Shown here piece by piece: positions 37,778 through 48,898 of a DNA stretch of 58,509 nt. Position 1 is the stretch's first letter; the number at the start of each line of letters is the position of its first letter. The stretch is from Candidatus Equicola faecalis (lineage in GTDB: Bacteria; Bacteroidota; Bacteroidia; Bacteroidales; Bacteroidaceae). The DNA lies in contig JAGHTU010000033.1 of NCBI GenBank assembly GCA_018065185.1, forward strand, positions 1 to 58,509, read 5' to 3'. The position numbers were made by a program, and so were the translations under genes. The notes beneath the pieces were generated by a model. It worked only from the letters and a program-made list of their open reading frames with translations. It was not told the DNA's origin and made no database searches.

Positions 37778-39898
37778 ATGGCGAAACAAGATTTACATTT
37801 GACACGTAATATTGGTATCATGGCTCATATTGATGCTGGTAAAACTACTACATCCGAGCGCATACTATTCTACACCGGTAAAACCCATAAGATAGGTGAG
37901 GTGCATGATGGTGCTGCTACTATGGATTGGATGGAGCAGGAGCAGGAGCGTGGTATTACGATTACTTCAGCGGCAACGACGTGCTATTGGGAGTGGCAGG
38001 ATAAGAAATATAAAATAAATTTGATTGATACTCCGGGACATGTTGATTTTACGGCTGAGGTAGAGCGTTCGTTACGTGTGCTTGATGGTGCTGTTGCTGC
38101 ATATTCGGCTGCTGATGGTGTTCAGCCTCAGAGCGAGACGGTATGGCGTCAGGCAGATAAATACAATGTGCCAAGAATTGGTTATGTGAACAAGATGGAT
38201 CGTTCTGGTGCTGATTTCTATGGTACAATAAGGCAGATGCACGAAGTGCTGGGTGCAAATCCATGCGCGGTGCAGATTCCTATCGGTGCAGAAGAAAATT
38301 TCAAAGGTGTGGTTGACTTGATCCGAATGAAAGCAATTCTTTGGCACGATGAGACGATGGGTGCTGAATATGAAATAGAGGAAATTCCTTCAGAATTGTT
38401 GGATGAGGCTGCAGAGTGGAGAGACAAGATGCTCGAGAATGCGGCAAATTTCGATGATGACCTGATGGAGAAATATCTAGATGATCCGGATTCCATTTCT
38501 GAGGAAGAGATAATAGCTGCAATTCGTAAGGGAACTTGCTCACTTGATCTTTGCCCAGTGGTATGTGGTTCTTCGTATAAGAACAAGGGAGTCCAGACGC
38601 TGCTTGACGATGTGTGCGCCTTTTTGCCTTCTCCACTTGATACTGTAAATATCATCGGTACAAATCCTGCTACAAATGTAGAAGAGGATAGGAAGCCGAG
38701 TATTGACGAACCGACAGCTGCGCTTGCATTCAAGATAGCAACAGATCCATATGTCGGTCGTTTGGTCTTCTTCCGTGTCTATTCTGGCAAGATTGAGGCT
38801 GGTAGTTATGTCTATAATCCTCGCTCTGGCAAAAAAGAGCGGATTTCACGTCTGTTCCAGATGCATTCCAACAAACAGAATCCTATGGATGTGATTGAAG
38901 CAGGAGATATTGCTGCAGGAGTAGGCTTTAAGGATATCCGTACGGGTGACACGCTTTGTGATGAGAAAAAACCTATCGTACTTGAATCAATGGATTTCCC
39001 TGATCCGGTAATCGGTATAGCAGTTGAACCAAAGACACAAGGCGATGTCGATAAATTGGGTATCGGGCTTGCAAAGCTTGCAGAAGAAGATCCTACGTTT
39101 ACCGTAAAGACAGATGAACAGAGCGGTCAGACTATTATCTCTGGTATGGGTGAGCTTCATTTGGATATCATTATTGACCGTTTGAAGAGGGAATTCAAGG
39201 TCGAATGTAATCAGGGTAAGCCACAGGTGAATTATAAGGAAGCAATTATGGGGTCCTTGAGTAATTTCCGTGAGACATATAAGAAACAGAGTGGTGGTCG
39301 TGGTAAATATGGTGATATTATCGTTAATATCAGTCCTGTGGATGATGATTTCAAGGAAGGTGGCCTTCAATTTGTAAATGAAGTAACTGGCGGCCGTATT
39401 CCTAAAGAATTTATCCCATCTGTTCAAAAAGGTTTCGAAACAGCAATGAAGAATGGGGTCTTAGGTGGCTATCCTATGGATTCTTTGAAAGTAACGCTCT
39501 TGGATGGCAGTTATCATCCTGTGGATTCTGATCAATTGTCATTTGAGCTGGCTGCTATCAACTGTTACAAAAATGCAATAGCAAAGTGTACGCCAGTTTT
39601 GATGGAGCCTATCATGAAACTCGAAGTGGTAACACCGGAAGAGAATATGGGTGATGTCATAGGAGATCTTAATAAACGTCGTGGACAGATAGAGGGAATG
39701 GATGAATCCCGTTCCGGTGCACGTATCGTAAAGGCTAAAGTGCCACTTTCTGAAATGTTTGGATATGTGACATCTTTACGGACAATAACCTCTGGGCGAG
39801 CTACAAGTTCTATGGAATATGACCATCATGCTCCACTTACAAGCGCGTTAGCTAAAACAGTGCTTGAAGAGATAGGAGGAAGGGTAGATCTTGTATAA
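37778..39898 (+). CDS. fusA: Elongation factor G
   Basis: EF-G is the GTPase that drives translocation. The 706-residue protein has G1 [10 protein letters not shown] (about 16-25), the switch region [11 protein letters not shown]3 DTPGHVDF and G4 NKMDRSGAD. Domain II lies from about residue 310, and the domain III-V region ends with [16 protein letters not shown]. No second fusA or tuf copy is in the window; tuf must be elsewhere. Confidence 0.97.
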   Translation: MAKQDLHLTRNIGIMAHIDAGKTTTSERILFYTGKTHKIGEVHDGAATMDWMEQEQERGITITSAATTCYWEWQDKKYKINLIDTPGHVDFTAEVERSLRVLDGAVAAYSAADGVQPQSETVWRQADKYNVPRIGYVNKMDRSGADFYGTIRQMHEVLGANPCAVQIPIGAEENFKGVVDLIRMKAILWHDETMGAEYEIEEIPSELLDEAAEWRDKMLENAANFDDDLMEKYLDDPDSISEEEIIAAIRKGTCSLDLCPVVCGSSYKNKGVQTLLDDVCAFLPSPLDTVNIIGTNPATNVEEDRKPSIDEPTAALAFKIATDPYVGRLVFFRVYSGKIEAGSYVYNPRSGKKERISRLFQMHSNKQNPMDVIEAGDIAAGVGFKDIRTGDTLCDEKKPIVLESMDFPDPVIGIAVEPKTQGDVDKLGIGLAKLAEEDPTFTVKTDEQSGQTIISGMGELHLDIIIDRLKREFKVECNQGKPQVNYKEAIMGSLSNFRETYKKQSGGRGKYGDIIVNISPVDDDFKEGGLQFVNEVTGGRIPKEFIPSVQKGFETAMKNGVLGGYPMDSLKVTLLDGSYHPVDSDQLSFELAAINCYKNAIAKCTPVLMEPIMKLEVVTPEENMGDVIGDLNKRRGQIEGMDESRSGARIVKAKVPLSEMFGYVTSLRTITSGRATSSMEYDHHAPLTSALAKTVLEEIGGRVDLV

Positions 39899-40001
39899 TA
39901 CGCGCGTATATATAATAAGGTGGGCGACATGCTTAGAAAATGACTCTTAAGAATGACCCATCTATTGAAATAAAAAACAAATATTAAAAATTAAACACAT
40001 T

Positions 40002-40307
40002 ATGAGTCAAAAAATTAGAATTAAGCTGAAAAGTTATGATCATACGTTGGTGGATAACTCAGCTGAGAAAATCGTTAAGGCAGTTAAGGCTACAGGTGCT
40101 ATTATAAGTGGTCCTATTCCTCTGCCAACACACAAACGTATTTTTACTGTAAACCGTTCAACTTTCGTAAACAAGAAATCCCGTGAACAGTTCCAGCTTC
40201 AGTCATTTAAACGTTTGATTGATATTCACAGTTCTACTCCTCAAACGATTGATGCTTTGATGAAGCTTGAATTGCCTAGTGGTGTTGAGGTTGAAATTAA
40301 GGTGTAG
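40002..40307 (+). CDS. rpsJ: 30S ribosomal protein S10
   Basis: S10 is a 30S head protein and, as NusE, a partner of NusB in antitermination. It has 101 residues, with the tip-loop segment [17 protein letters not shown] and a normal C-terminus. A 103-base gap after fusA separates it from the str genes (39899-40001, containing the palindrome ATACGCGCGTAT). It opens the S10 block. Confidence 0.97.
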   Translation: MSQKIRIKLKSYDHTLVDNSAEKIVKAVKATGAIISGPIPLPTHKRIFTVNRSTFVNKKSREQFQLQSFKRLIDIHSSTPQTIDALMKLELPSGVEVEIKV

Positions 40308-40379
40308 ATTAGTTGCTACGATGCTACGAAGTGAGAATAAAGAATAAGAATTTTTTAATTTTTTAATTACATAAAGAAA

Positions 40380-40994
40380 ATGCCAGGATTATTAGGAAAG
40401 AAAATTGGAATGACATCCATTTTCAGTGCCGACGGAAAGAATGTTCCGTGCACAGTTATTGAGGCTGGTCCTTGTGTTGTCACTCAGGTGAAGACAGTGG
40501 AGAAAGACGGCTATGAAGCAATCCAGTTGGGTTTTCAGGAAGCAAAGGAAAAGAATACTTCCAAACCAATGATGGGACACTTCAAGAAAGCCGGAACTAC
40601 CCCAAAGAAGCATTTGGCTGAATTTAAGTTTGATGCTCAATATGCTCTTGGGGACACTATCACAGTCGAAATTTTTAATGAGGCTTCTTTTGTTGATGTG
40701 GTTGGCACGTCAAAAGGACATGGCTTCCAGGGCGTTGTTAAACGCCATGGATTTGGTGGAGTAGGTCAGACTACTCATGGTCAGGACGACCGCGCCCGCA
40801 AGCCGGGAGCTATTGGTGCATGTTCTTACCCTGCAAAGGTGTTTAAGGGAATGCGCATGGGCGGTCAAATGGGAGGTGACAGAGTTACAACCCAGAATCT
40901 TAGAGTGTTAAAGGTAATACCAGAACACAATCTTATCCTTGTGAAAGGTTCCGTGGCTGGTCATAATGGTTCAACAGTTTTAGTTCAGATGTAA
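40380..40994 (+). CDS. rplC: 50S ribosomal protein L3
   Basis: L3 binds 23S rRNA near the peptidyl-transferase centre and starts 50S assembly. It has 204 residues, starting [15 protein letters not shown]. The extension reaching the active centre reads [25 protein letters not shown] holds the Gln that PrmB methylates in E. coli. Confidence 0.97.
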   Translation: MPGLLGKKIGMTSIFSADGKNVPCTVIEAGPCVVTQVKTVEKDGYEAIQLGFQEAKEKNTSKPMMGHFKKAGTTPKKHLAEFKFDAQYALGDTITVEIFNEASFVDVVGTSKGHGFQGVVKRHGFGGVGQTTHGQDDRARKPGAIGACSYPAKVFKGMRMGGQMGGDRVTTQNLRVLKVIPEHNLILVKGSVAGHNGSTVLVQM

Positions 40995-40996
40995 TT

Positions 40997-41626
40997 ATGG
41001 ATGTGAAAGTTTTAAATATCAAAGGTCAGGAAACTGGTAAGGCAGTTTCCTTGAACAAGGAAGTATTTGAAGTAGAACCTAATGACCATGTAATTTGGCT
41101 GGACGTTAAGCAATATCTTGCAAATCAACGTCAAGGAACTGCAAAGTCAAAGGAAAGAAGTGAAATAACAGGTTCAACTAAGAAACTTGGACGCCAGAAA
41201 GGTGGTGGCGGTGCTCGTCATGGTGACATCAAATCTCCTGTACTCAGGGGTGGAGGTCGCGTGTTTGGTCCACAACCACGTGATTATGGCTTCAAACTGA
41301 ATAAGAAGGTTAAGTCTTTGGCACGCAAGAGTGCTCTTACGTATAAGGCTCAAGAACAAGCTATCATGGTGCTTGAAGATTTCGCTTTTTCTGCTCCAAA
41401 GACAAAAGATTTTGTGGAAATGCAGAAAGCTCTTGACCTTGTTGGTAAGAAGGTAATTCTTTATATGGCTGAAGATAACAAGAACGTATATCTTTCAGCA
41501 CGTAATCTGGAGAAGGCGAAAGTTGCTGAGGCTTCTACGCTGAATACTTACAATGTGATGAATGCCGATGTGGTGATCTTCACTGAGAAAGCACTTGCTG
41601 AAGTGGAAACAACATTAACAAAATAA
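40997..41626 (+). CDS. rplD: 50S ribosomal protein L4
   Basis: L4 lines the exit tunnel. It has 209 residues; the tunnel loop contains [12 protein letters not shown] (about 68-79), where changes give macrolide resistance in other bacteria, and [13 protein letters not shown] follows. In E. coli L4 represses its own operon, but whether that holds in Bacteroidota is not shown here. It starts 2 bp after rplC. Confidence 0.97.
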   Translation: MDVKVLNIKGQETGKAVSLNKEVFEVEPNDHVIWLDVKQYLANQRQGTAKSKERSEITGSTKKLGRQKGGGGARHGDIKSPVLRGGGRVFGPQPRDYGFKLNKKVKSLARKSALTYKAQEQAIMVLEDFAFSAPKTKDFVEMQKALDLVGKKVILYMAEDNKNVYLSARNLEKAKVAEASTLNTYNVMNADVVIFTEKALAEVETTLTK

Positions 41627-41640
41627 GGAGACAATAGATT

Positions 41641-41934
41641 ATGGCAATTATTATTAAACCGCTTGTTACTGAAAAGATGACAGGCATTACGGACAAAAAG
41701 AATAATCGTTTCGGATTTATTGTTGCTCCAGATGCAAACAAATTCGAGATAAAGAAAGAAATTCAAAAAGTTTACAACGTTCATGTTGTAGATGTGAATA
41801 CAATGAAGTATGCTGGTAAACGTCAAAGTCGTTGGACTAAGGCAGGGCTTGTAAAAGGTCAGAAACCAGCATATAAGAAAGCAGTCGTTACTCTGAAAGA
41901 GGACGAAACAATAGATTTTTACAGCAATATATAA
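41641..41934 (+). CDS. rplW: 50S ribosomal protein L23
   Basis: L23 sits at the tunnel exit and is the docking site of trigger factor and SRP. It has 97 residues and the family start IIIKPLVTEKMTG, with VAPDANKFEIKKEIQKVYNV following. It lies between rplD (14 bp) and rplB (8 bp). Confidence 0.97.
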   Translation: MAIIIKPLVTEKMTGITDKKNNRFGFIVAPDANKFEIKKEIQKVYNVHVVDVNTMKYAGKRQSRWTKAGLVKGQKPAYKKAVVTLKEDETIDFYSNI

Positions 41935-41942
41935 TATAAAAA

Positions 41943-42770
41943 ATGGCAGTACGTAAATTAAAACCCGTAACACCGGGACAGAGACACAAAGTTATTGGTA
42001 CGTTCGAAGAAATTACTGCATCCGTACCAGAAAAATCTCTCGTCTATGGTAAAAAATCTACAGGCGGTCGTAACAACACAGGTAAGATGACAGTCCGTTA
42101 TATGGGCGGTGGTCATAAGCAGAAATACCGCTTTATCGATTTTAGACGTGAGAAAGATGGTGTTCCAGCTGTAGTTAAAACAATAGAGTATGATCCGAAC
42201 CGTTCGGCTCGTATTGCGCTGTTGTATTATGCAGATGGTGAAAAGCGATATATTATTGCTCCAAATGGATTGCAGGTGGGTGCAACTTTGATGTCTGGTA
42301 AGGACGCTATCCCAGAAGTAGGAAATGCGCTTCCTTTAGAGAATATTCCTGTCGGTACAGTTATTCATAACATTGAATTGCGTCCAGGACAGGGTGCCCT
42401 GTTGGTTCGTTCAGCAGGTAATTTTGCTCAATTGACTTCTCGTGATGGGAATTATTGTGTTATCAAACTTCCTTCAGGCGAGACACGTCAAATTCTTAGT
42501 GCTTGTAAAGCAACTATTGGTAGTGTTGGTAATTCCGATCACGCACTTGAGCAATCAGGTAAGGCTGGTCGCTCACGTTGGATGGGCAAACGTCCACACA
42601 ACCGTGGTGTCGTTATGAATCCGCATGATCACCCAATGGGTGGTGGTGAAGGTCGTCAGAGCGGTGGTCATCCACGTTCTCGTAAGGGCTTGTATGCAAA
42701 GGGTCTTAAGACTCGCGCACCAAAGAAGCTTTCAAATAAGTATATAATCGAAAGAGCTAATAAGAAATAA
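41943..42770 (+). CDS. rplB: 50S ribosomal protein L2
   Basis: L2 joins the subunits and supports peptidyl transfer. It has 275 residues with the hallmarks [21 protein letters not shown] near residue 38 and [16 protein letters not shown] near residue 220, the loop that reaches the catalytic centre. Confidence 0.97.
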   Translation: MAVRKLKPVTPGQRHKVIGTFEEITASVPEKSLVYGKKSTGGRNNTGKMTVRYMGGGHKQKYRFIDFRREKDGVPAVVKTIEYDPNRSARIALLYYADGEKRYIIAPNGLQVGATLMSGKDAIPEVGNALPLENIPVGTVIHNIELRPGQGALLVRSAGNFAQLTSRDGNYCVIKLPSGETRQILSACKATIGSVGNSDHALEQSGKAGRSRWMGKRPHNRGVVMNPHDHPMGGGEGRQSGGHPRSRKGLYAKGLKTRAPKKLSNKYIIERANKK

Positions 42771-42788
42771 GTCAATTAGAGTAAAATT

Positions 42789-43055
42789 ATGAGTCGTTCA
42801 TTAAAAAAAGGTCCGTATATCTGCGTCTCTCTGGAGAAGAAAGTTCTTCAGATGAATGAGAGTGGTAAGAAAGATGTCGTAAAGACATGGGCCAGAGCAT
42901 CAATGATATCTCCTGATTTTGTAGGACATACTATTGCTGTTCACAACGGAAATAAATTTATCCCTGTTTATGTCACGGAAAACATGGTAGGACACAAGTT
43001 GGGCGAGTTCGCTCCGACACGTAAGTTCGGTGGCCATGCTGGTAACAAAAAATAA
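42789..43055 (+). CDS. rpsS: 30S ribosomal protein S19
   Basis: S19 forms bridges at the 30S head with S13. It has 88 residues: [11 protein letters not shown] at the start, [19 protein letters not shown] in the middle and [18 protein letters not shown] at the end. It lies 18 bp after rplB. Confidence 0.97.
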   Translation: MSRSLKKGPYICVSLEKKVLQMNESGKKDVVKTWARASMISPDFVGHTIAVHNGNKFIPVYVTENMVGHKLGEFAPTRKFGGHAGNKK

Positions 43056-43089
43056 GGGGGCAACCAATAGACAATAAAAGACTAATATA

Positions 43090-43491
43090 ATGGGTAAGAG
43101 AAAAAAACTATCGGCCGACAAAAGAAAAGAGGCCAATAAGACATTGTATTTTGCGAAAGCAAATGGTGTGCCTTCTTCTCCACGCAAGATGCGCTATGTA
43201 GTGGATCTTATTCGCGGTATGGAGGTTAACCGTGCTTTGGCAGTGCTGAAGTTCTCTAAGAAAGCTGCTTCTGAAAATGTGGAAAAAGTTTTGCGTTCAG
43301 CTATAGCAAATTGGGAAGTGAAAAATGACCGCAAGGCAGATGAAGGAGAACTCTTTATCACTAAAGTATTTGTAAACGAAGGTGTGACAATGAAACGTAT
43401 GCGCCCAGCCCCACAGGGACGTGGCTATCGTATTCGCAAACGTTCTAACCACATCACTCTGTTCGTTGATGTAAAACCTAATGATAATTAA
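43090..43491 (+). CDS. rplV: 50S ribosomal protein L22
   Basis: L22 lines the exit tunnel opposite L4. It has 133 residues with an early [14 protein letters not shown] segment and the tunnel hairpin near [20 protein letters not shown], where macrolide-resistance changes occur in other species. The wild-type pattern is kept. Confidence 0.97.
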   Translation: MGKRKKLSADKRKEANKTLYFAKANGVPSSPRKMRYVVDLIRGMEVNRALAVLKFSKKAASENVEKVLRSAIANWEVKNDRKADEGELFITKVFVNEGVTMKRMRPAPQGRGYRIRKRSNHITLFVDVKPNDN

Positions 43492-43497
43492 GAAAAT

Positions 43498-44223
43498 ATG
43501 GGACAGAAAGTTAATCCGATCAGTAACCGCCTTGGAATAGTAAAAGGTTGGGATTCGAATTGGTTTGGTGGAAAGAACTTCGGTGAAAATATCCTTGAGG
43601 ATACAAAGATTCGTAAGTATCTAAATGAGCGTCTTGCTAATGCCAGTGTCTCAAAGATTGTCATTGAACGTACATTGAAAATTGTTACTATTACAATTTG
43701 TACCGCACGTCCTGGTATTATCATAGGTAAGGGTGGCCAGGAAGTTGACAAGTTGAAAGAAGAGTTGAAGAAACTCTATAATAAGGAAATTCAGATAAAT
43801 ATCTTTGAAGTTAAGAAACCTGAGCTTGATGCCAACATCGTAGGCAATAACATCGCTCGCCAGATAGAGGGTAAGATTGCTTACCGTCGCGCTATCAAGA
43901 TGGCTATTGCAAACACGATGCGTATGGGTGCTGAAGGCATTAAGATTCAGATTTGTGGTCGTCTGAACGGAGCCGAAATGGCTCGTAGCGAAATGTATAA
44001 GGAAGGTCGTACACCTTTGCATACGCTCCGTGCTGATATTGATTACTGCCAGACAGAAGCTTTGACTAAAGTTGGTTTGCTGGGTATTAAGGTTTGGATT
44101 TGCCGTGGCGAAGTCTATGGTAAGAAAGACCTTGCTCCTAATTTCTCCCAAGAGAAAAGCAATGGCCGTGGTGGTAATAATAATGGTAACAGACGTCGTA
44201 ACAAGAGAAGTAATAATCGTTAA
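43498..44223 (+). CDS. rpsC: 30S ribosomal protein S3
   Basis: S3 lines the mRNA entry path. It has 241 residues, with a type II KH domain ([17 protein letters not shown], about 71-87) and a C-terminal half from [13 protein letters not shown]. The last about 22 residues are an Asn/Arg/Gly-rich tail ([19 protein letters not shown]) beyond the folded core. It lies 6 bp after rplV. Confidence 0.97.
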   Translation: MGQKVNPISNRLGIVKGWDSNWFGGKNFGENILEDTKIRKYLNERLANASVSKIVIERTLKIVTITICTARPGIIIGKGGQEVDKLKEELKKLYNKEIQINIFEVKKPELDANIVGNNIARQIEGKIAYRRAIKMAIANTMRMGAEGIKIQICGRLNGAEMARSEMYKEGRTPLHTLRADIDYCQTEALTKVGLLGIKVWICRGEVYGKKDLAPNFSQEKSNGRGGNNNGNRRRNKRSNNR

Positions 44224-44237
44224 AAAAGAAAGTTATC

Positions 44238-44666
44238 ATGTTACAACCTAAAAGAGTAAAATATAGAAGACCGCAAGACGGTCGCGGTAATAAAGGTAAT
44301 GCTCATAGGGGTACAACTTTAGCTTTCGGCTCGTTTGGCATCAAGACATTGGAAGCAAAATGGCTTGATTCACGTCAGCTTGAAGCAGCCCGTGTAGCAG
44401 TTAACCGTTATATGAATCGTGAGGGTCAGGTTTGGATTCGTATATTCCCTGATAAACCTATTACTCGTAAGCCTGCCGATGTTCGTATGGGTAAGGGTAA
44501 AGGTGATCCTATGGGATGGGTCGCTCCAGTGACTCCAGGTCGTATTCTGTTTGAGGTAGAAGGTGTTCCTTTCGATGTAGCTAAGGAAGCTTTGAGATTG
44601 GCAGCTCAGAAACTACCGGTGAAAACTAAGTTTGTGGTACGTCGTGATTACGATAAGAATGCCTAA
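44238..44666 (+). CDS. rplP: 50S ribosomal protein L16
   Basis: L16 helps to position A-site tRNA. It has 142 residues, starting [15 protein letters not shown]. The conserved loop includes [15 protein letters not shown], near the Arg that is hydroxylated in E. coli, and the family end is PVKTKFVVR. Confidence 0.97.
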   Translation: MLQPKRVKYRRPQDGRGNKGNAHRGTTLAFGSFGIKTLEAKWLDSRQLEAARVAVNRYMNREGQVWIRIFPDKPITRKPADVRMGKGKGDPMGWVAPVTPGRILFEVEGVPFDVAKEALRLAAQKLPVKTKFVVRRDYDKNA

Positions 44667-44687
44667 TTAAAAGAAAGGATTTAGATT

Positions 44688-44888
44688 ATGAAACAAGTAG
44701 AAATTAAAGAGCTTAAGACTGATGATCTCGTTGAGAGAATCGGTGCTGAGGTGGCTAAGTATAACCAGACAAAGGCAAACCATGCCATTACTCCGCTTGA
44801 GAATCCTTCTCTTATAAAAGAAGCACGTCGTAATATAGCACGTATGAAGACCGAACTTCGCAAAAGAGAACTTGAGAACAATAAATAA
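44688..44888 (+). CDS. rpmC: 50S ribosomal protein L29
   Basis: L29 is a small two-helix protein near the tunnel exit. It has 66 residues, with [20 protein letters not shown] in the first helix and the ending [16 protein letters not shown]. It ends 2 bp before the next start. Confidence 0.95.
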   Translation: MKQVEIKELKTDDLVERIGAEVAKYNQTKANHAITPLENPSLIKEARRNIARMKTELRKRELENNK

Positions 44889-44890
44889 CA

Positions 44891-45157
44891 ATGGTCCAGA
44901 TGGAAACAAGAAATTTAAGAAAGACAAGACAGGGTGTCGTTATCAGCAACAAAATGGATAAAACCATTGTTATTGCTTCCAAGTTTAAGGAGAAACACCC
45001 TATTTATGGTAAATTCGTACAGAAGACGAAGAAGTACCATGCTCATGATGAGAAAAATGAGTGCAATGTTGGTGATACTGTGCTCATTATGGAGACACGT
45101 CCTTTATCAAAGATGAAGAGATGGAGATTAGTTCAAATAATTGAAAAGGCTAAGTAA
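44891..45157 (+). CDS. rpsQ: 30S ribosomal protein S17
   Basis: S17 is an OB-fold primary binder of 16S rRNA. It has 88 residues from the ATG at 44891. The fourth residue is also Met (44900, [14 protein letters not shown]), which is the usual family start, so either may be used. [10 protein letters not shown] and [15 protein letters not shown] are characteristic. Confidence 0.95.
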   Translation: MVQMETRNLRKTRQGVVISNKMDKTIVIASKFKEKHPIYGKFVQKTKKYHAHDEKNECNVGDTVLIMETRPLSKMKRWRLVQIIEKAK

Positions 45158-45159
45158 TT

Positions 45160-45525
45160 ATGATACAAGCAGAATCAAGACTTACAGTATGCGATAACAG
45201 CGGTGCAAGAGAGGCTTTATGTATAAGGGTTCTCGGTGGTACGCGTCGCCGTTATGCAAGTGTGGGTGATATCATTGTAGTGTCAGTGAAGAATGTCATC
45301 CCTTCAAGTGAATTGAAAAAAGGTGCAGTATCAAAGGCTTTGATTGTACGTACGAAAAAGGAAATCCGTCGCGCTGATGGTTCATACATCCGTTTTGACG
45401 ACAATGCCTGCGTACTACTTAACAATGCTGGTGAACTTCGTGGTAGCCGTATTTTCGGTCCTGTCGCACGTGAACTTCGCGCTGTGAATATGAAAGTCGT
45501 TTCTTTGGCACCTGAAGTTCTTTAA
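45160..45525 (+). CDS. rplN: 50S ribosomal protein L14
   Basis: L14 lies at the subunit interface and is a binding site for the silencing factor RsfS. It has 121 residues, starting [18 protein letters not shown], with [12 protein letters not shown] and [13 protein letters not shown] near the end. It starts 2 bp after rpsQ. Confidence 0.97.
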   Translation: MIQAESRLTVCDNSGAREALCIRVLGGTRRRYASVGDIIVVSVKNVIPSSELKKGAVSKALIVRTKKEIRRADGSYIRFDDNACVLLNNAGELRGSRIFGPVARELRAVNMKVVSLAPEVL

Positions 45526-45545
45526 CCAATAAATCTTATAAAGAA

Positions 45546-45866
45546 ATGAGTAAGTTACATATTAAGAAAGACGATACGGTGTATGTTCTCTCTGGCAACG
45601 ACAGAGGAAAGACCGGTAAAGTGCTTAAGATGCTGGTGAAGGATCAACGTGCTATTGTTGAGGGTATCAACAAGGTGAAGAAAAGTACGAAGCCAAGTGC
45701 AAAGCATCCTCAAGGCGGTATCATTGAGCAGGAAGCTCCTATACATATATCTAATTTGAGTCTTATCGACCCTAAGACAGGTAAGGCTACAAGAATTGGA
45801 CGTAAGAAGGACGCAGAAGGTAAGACAGTTCGTTATTCTAAAAAATCAGGAGAGGAGATTAAGTAA
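45546..45866 (+). CDS. rplX: 50S ribosomal protein L24
   Basis: L24 starts 50S assembly. It has 106 residues with a KOW motif ([19 protein letters not shown], about 9-27) and the family segment [20 protein letters not shown]. Its stop shares a base with the rplE start (TAATG). Confidence 0.97.
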   Translation: MSKLHIKKDDTVYVLSGNDRGKTGKVLKMLVKDQRAIVEGINKVKKSTKPSAKHPQGGIIEQEAPIHISNLSLIDPKTGKATRIGRKKDAEGKTVRYSKKSGEEIK

Positions 45867-46411
45867 TGAATACAGCACAATTAAAGAACGAATATAAGGA
45901 GAAGATAGCTCCGGCTTTGATGAAGCAGTTCAGTTATAAGACTCCTATGCAGGTGCCTGAACTGAAGAAAATCGTGATAAATCAGGGACTTGGCGATGCA
46001 ACGCAGGATAAGAAACTGATTGAGGTCTCAATGAAGGAGATTGCTATTATCGCAGGTCAGAAACCAGTGACTACCTACTCCCGTAAGGATATCGCAAACT
46101 TCAAGTTACGTAAGAAAATGCCAATTGGTGTAATGGTAACGCTCCGTCGTCAACGTATGTATGAGTTCCTTGAGAAGTTAGTACGTATTGCACTTCCGCG
46201 TATCCGTGACTTCAAGGGTATCGAAAGCAAATTTGATGGTCGTGGTAATTATACTCTTGGTATTCAGGAGCAGATTATCTTCCCTGAGATAAATCTTGAT
46301 CAAATAGATCGTATTCAGGGCATGAACATTACTTTTGTTACATCGGCTAAAACCGACGAGGAGGGTTATGCACTTCTTAAGGCATTTGGTCTCCCATTTA
46401 AGAACGCTTAA
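45866..46411 (+). CDS. rplE: 50S ribosomal protein L5
   Basis: L5 binds 5S rRNA and P-site tRNA. It has 181 residues, with the pattern [19 protein letters not shown] in the N-terminal half and [19 protein letters not shown] later. Its start overlaps the rplX stop, so translation is likely coupled. Confidence 0.97.
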   Translation: MNTAQLKNEYKEKIAPALMKQFSYKTPMQVPELKKIVINQGLGDATQDKKLIEVSMKEIAIIAGQKPVTTYSRKDIANFKLRKKMPIGVMVTLRRQRMYEFLEKLVRIALPRIRDFKGIESKFDGRGNYTLGIQEQIIFPEINLDQIDRIQGMNITFVTSAKTDEEGYALLKAFGLPFKNA

Positions 46412-46427
46412 TTTTATAAAGAGCAAT

Positions 46428-46730
46428 ATGGCAAAAGAATCAATGAAAGCCCGCGAGGTTAAGCGCGCAGCAATGGTAGCGCGTTATGCAGCAAAACGCG
46501 CGGCATTAAAAGAAATCGTTAATAAGAGCGATGACCCTGCAGAAGCTTATGAGGCAGCTCGTAAGTTGCAAGACATTCCAAAGAATGCCAATCCTATCCG
46601 CTTGCACAACCGTTGTAAGTTGACAGGTCGTCCAAAGGGTTATATGCGTCAGTTCGGTCTTTCCCGTATTCAGTTCCGTGAGATGGCTTCTGCCGGTCTC
46701 ATTCCTGGAGTGAAAAAGGCAAGTTGGTAA
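46428..46730 (+). CDS. rpsN: 30S ribosomal protein S14, zinc-free long form
   Basis: S14 is a 30S head protein. The start [16 protein letters not shown] at 46428 gives 100 residues; a longer frame to 46335 lies inside rplE and is not real. Only one Cys ([11 protein letters not shown]) is present and the CxxC pairs are absent, so this is the long, zinc-independent type. It ends [10 protein letters not shown]. Confidence 0.96.
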   Translation: MAKESMKAREVKRAAMVARYAAKRAALKEIVNKSDDPAEAYEAARKLQDIPKNANPIRLHNRCKLTGRPKGYMRQFGLSRIQFREMASAGLIPGVKKASW

Positions 46731-46801
46731 TCCGAATGATAAAATTATCTTGAGTTATTAATATTGTTGGGGTGGTCCCAATCAATTAAAACATTCAAAA
46801 A

Positions 46802-47197
46802 ATGACAGATCCAATAGCAGATTATTTGACCAGGCTCAGAAATGCAATACAGGCTAAGCACCGTGTTGTTGAGGTTCCTGCGTCAAATTTGAAGAAGGAA
46901 ATCACAAAGATCCTCTTCGAGAAAGGCTATATCTTGAATTACCAGTTTATTGAGGATGGTCCTCAGGGGTCTATCAAGATAGCCTTGAAATATGGCGAAG
47001 ACAATAAGTCAAATGCCATAAAATGTTTAAAGCGCGTATCTAGACCAGGTCTGCGTACATACGCAGGTTATAAGGATATGCCGAGAGTAATTAACGGATT
47101 AGGTATCGCAATCTTATCTACGTCCAAGGGTATAATGACAGACAAAGAGGCTTCTGATCTCAAGATCGGAGGTGAGGTTCTTTGCTTTGTATATTAA
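46802..47197 (+). CDS. rpsH: 30S ribosomal protein S8
   Basis: S8 is a primary binder of 16S rRNA. It has 131 residues, starting MTDPIADYLTRLRNAI, with the conserved end LGIAILSTSKGIMTDKEA and GGEVLCFVY. In E. coli it represses the spc operon; I see no evidence for or against that here. Confidence 0.97.
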   Translation: MTDPIADYLTRLRNAIQAKHRVVEVPASNLKKEITKILFEKGYILNYQFIEDGPQGSIKIALKYGEDNKSNAIKCLKRVSRPGLRTYAGYKDMPRVINGLGIAILSTSKGIMTDKEASDLKIGGEVLCFVY

Positions 47198-47212
47198 TTG
47201 GGAGGTTTTGTT

Positions 47213-47782
47213 ATGTCAAGAATAGGAAAATTACCAATTAGTATTCCTGCAGGTGTTACAATTTCTCAGCAGGACAATGTTGTTACAGTGAAAGGTCCGA
47301 AGGGCGAACTTTCTCAATATATTGATCCTTCTATCGTGGTTACTATTGAAGAAGGTAAACTTACGGTTGATATGGATGCAGAACAAACCTTAGTTGAAGC
47401 AAAGCAGCAACATGCTTTCCATGGTCTTTATCGTGCACTTCTTAACAATATGGTTGTAGGTGTAAGTGAGGGCTTCAAGAAAGAATTAGAGTTGGTCGGT
47501 GTAGGTTACCGTGTATCAAATCAGGGAAATCTACTTGAGTTTTCGCTAGGTTATACTCATCCTATCTATATGGAGTTGCCTAAGGAAGTAAAGGTTGAAA
47601 CATTATCAGAGCGCAACCAGAATCCAAAGATTATTCTCGAATCATGCGACAAAGCGTTGTTAGGACTCATTTGCGCAAAGATTCGTTCTTTCCGTATGCC
47701 GGAGCCTTATAAAGGTAAGGGTATCTTGTTTAAGGGTGAAGTTATTCGCAGAAAGTCTGGTAAGTCGGCTGCGGCTAAGTAA
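47213..47782 (+). CDS. rplF: 50S ribosomal protein L6
   Basis: L6 sits near the factor-binding site. The start MSRIGKLPISIPAGV at 47213 has a strong GGGAGG upstream and gives 189 residues, the usual length; 47198 would add five residues. Two similar beta-rich halves are seen, and the C-terminal signature is PEPYKGKGILFKGE. Confidence 0.96.
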   Translation: MSRIGKLPISIPAGVTISQQDNVVTVKGPKGELSQYIDPSIVVTIEEGKLTVDMDAEQTLVEAKQQHAFHGLYRALLNNMVVGVSEGFKKELELVGVGYRVSNQGNLLEFSLGYTHPIYMELPKEVKVETLSERNQNPKIILESCDKALLGLICAKIRSFRMPEPYKGKGILFKGEVIRRKSGKSAAAK

Positions 47783-47814
47783 TTTCGGTTATTAACTATT
47801 AAAAAAGAAAAGTT

Positions 47815-48159
47815 ATGACAACGAAGAAACAGGAAAGACGAATAAAGATTAAATTCAGAATTCGTAAGAAAGTGAATGGTACTGCTGAATGTCCTCGTAT
47901 GAGTGTTTTCAGAAGTAATAAACAGATATATGTACAAATCATAAACGACTTGACGGGGCAGACTCTTTGTGCCGCATCTTCATTAGGTATGGAAACAATG
48001 CCGAAGATAGCCCAGGCAGAAAAAGTAGGCGAGATTGTTGCCCAAAAGGCTAAAGATGCTGGTATTACTACTGTAGTTTTCGATCGCAATGGTTACTTGT
48101 ATCATGGGCGAGTAAAGGCAATAGCTGATGCTGCACGTAAAGGTGGACTTAAATTCTAA
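47815..48159 (+). CDS. rplR: 50S ribosomal protein L18
   Basis: L18 carries 5S rRNA to the 50S subunit. It has 114 residues, starting [19 protein letters not shown], with [19 protein letters not shown] and ending near [20 protein letters not shown]. Confidence 0.97.
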   Translation: MTTKKQERRIKIKFRIRKKVNGTAECPRMSVFRSNKQIYVQIINDLTGQTLCAASSLGMETMPKIAQAEKVGEIVAQKAKDAGITTVVFDRNGYLYHGRVKAIADAARKGGLKF

Positions 48160-48164
48160 TTGAT

Positions 48165-48677
48165 ATGGCAATGAATAAAGTAAGGATAAGTAGTGACGTC
48201 GAGTTAAAAGACAGACTGGTGGCCATCAATCGTGTTACTAAGGTAACGAAAGGTGGGCGTACCTTCACGTTTGCAGCAATAGTTGTTGTAGGCGATGGTA
48301 ATGGAGTCATCGGTTATGGTTTGGGTAAGGCTGGCGAAGTCACAGCTGCTATAGCAAAAGGCGTTGAGGCAGCAAAGAAGAACCTTGTTAAGGTTCCTGT
48401 TCTCAAAGGTACTGTTCCTCATGAGCAATTGTCAAGATACGGTGGTGCAGAAGTGTTCCTCAAGCCAGCTTCAGAAGGTACTGGAGTGGTAGCAGGTGGT
48501 GCTATGCGTGCTGTACTTGAGAGTGTTGGAATCACTGATGTTTTGGCAAAGTCAAAGGGCAGTTCTAACCCTCACAACCTTGTTAAGGCTACAATCAAGG
48601 CTTTAAGTGAAATGCGTGATGCTTATACGGTTGCACAGACCCGTGGCATTACAGTTGAAAAAGTATTTAGAGGATAA
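48165..48677 (+). CDS. rpsE: 30S ribosomal protein S5
   Basis: S5 helps decoding accuracy and mRNA unwinding. It has 170 residues with [19 protein letters not shown] early, [17 protein letters not shown] and the C-terminal domain motif [16 protein letters not shown]. The first ATG is at 48165; the second (48171) is also possible. Confidence 0.97.
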   Translation: MAMNKVRISSDVELKDRLVAINRVTKVTKGGRTFTFAAIVVVGDGNGVIGYGLGKAGEVTAAIAKGVEAAKKNLVKVPVLKGTVPHEQLSRYGGAEVFLKPASEGTGVVAGGAMRAVLESVGITDVLAKSKGSSNPHNLVKATIKALSEMRDAYTVAQTRGITVEKVFRG

Positions 48678-48691
48678 GGAGACGATAGATT

Positions 48692-48868
48692 ATGGCAAAG
48701 ATTAAAGTACAACAGATTAAGAGCCGTATTGGAGCTCCGAAAGACCAAAAAGCAACACTTAATGCGCTTGGCCTTCGTAAAATCCGTCAGACAATAGAAG
48801 TGGAAGATACTCCTTCAATGCTTGGTATGATCCGTAAGGTTCATCACCTTGTGCAGATTGTCGACTAA
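48692..48868 (+). CDS. rpmD: 50S ribosomal protein L30
   Basis: This short gene encodes 58 residues (MAKIKVQQIKSRIGAPKDQK at the start, then a TLNALGLRKIRQTIEVEDTP segment, ending VHHLVQIVD), a complete L30. It lies 14 bp after rpsE and 30 bp before rplO, the usual spc order. AAGGAGACG upstream is a reasonable ribosome-binding region. Confidence 0.95.
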   Translation: MAKIKVQQIKSRIGAPKDQKATLNALGLRKIRQTIEVEDTPSMLGMIRKVHHLVQIVD

Positions 48869-48898
48869 TAATGTTCTTAAAATTAAAAAAATTGGATT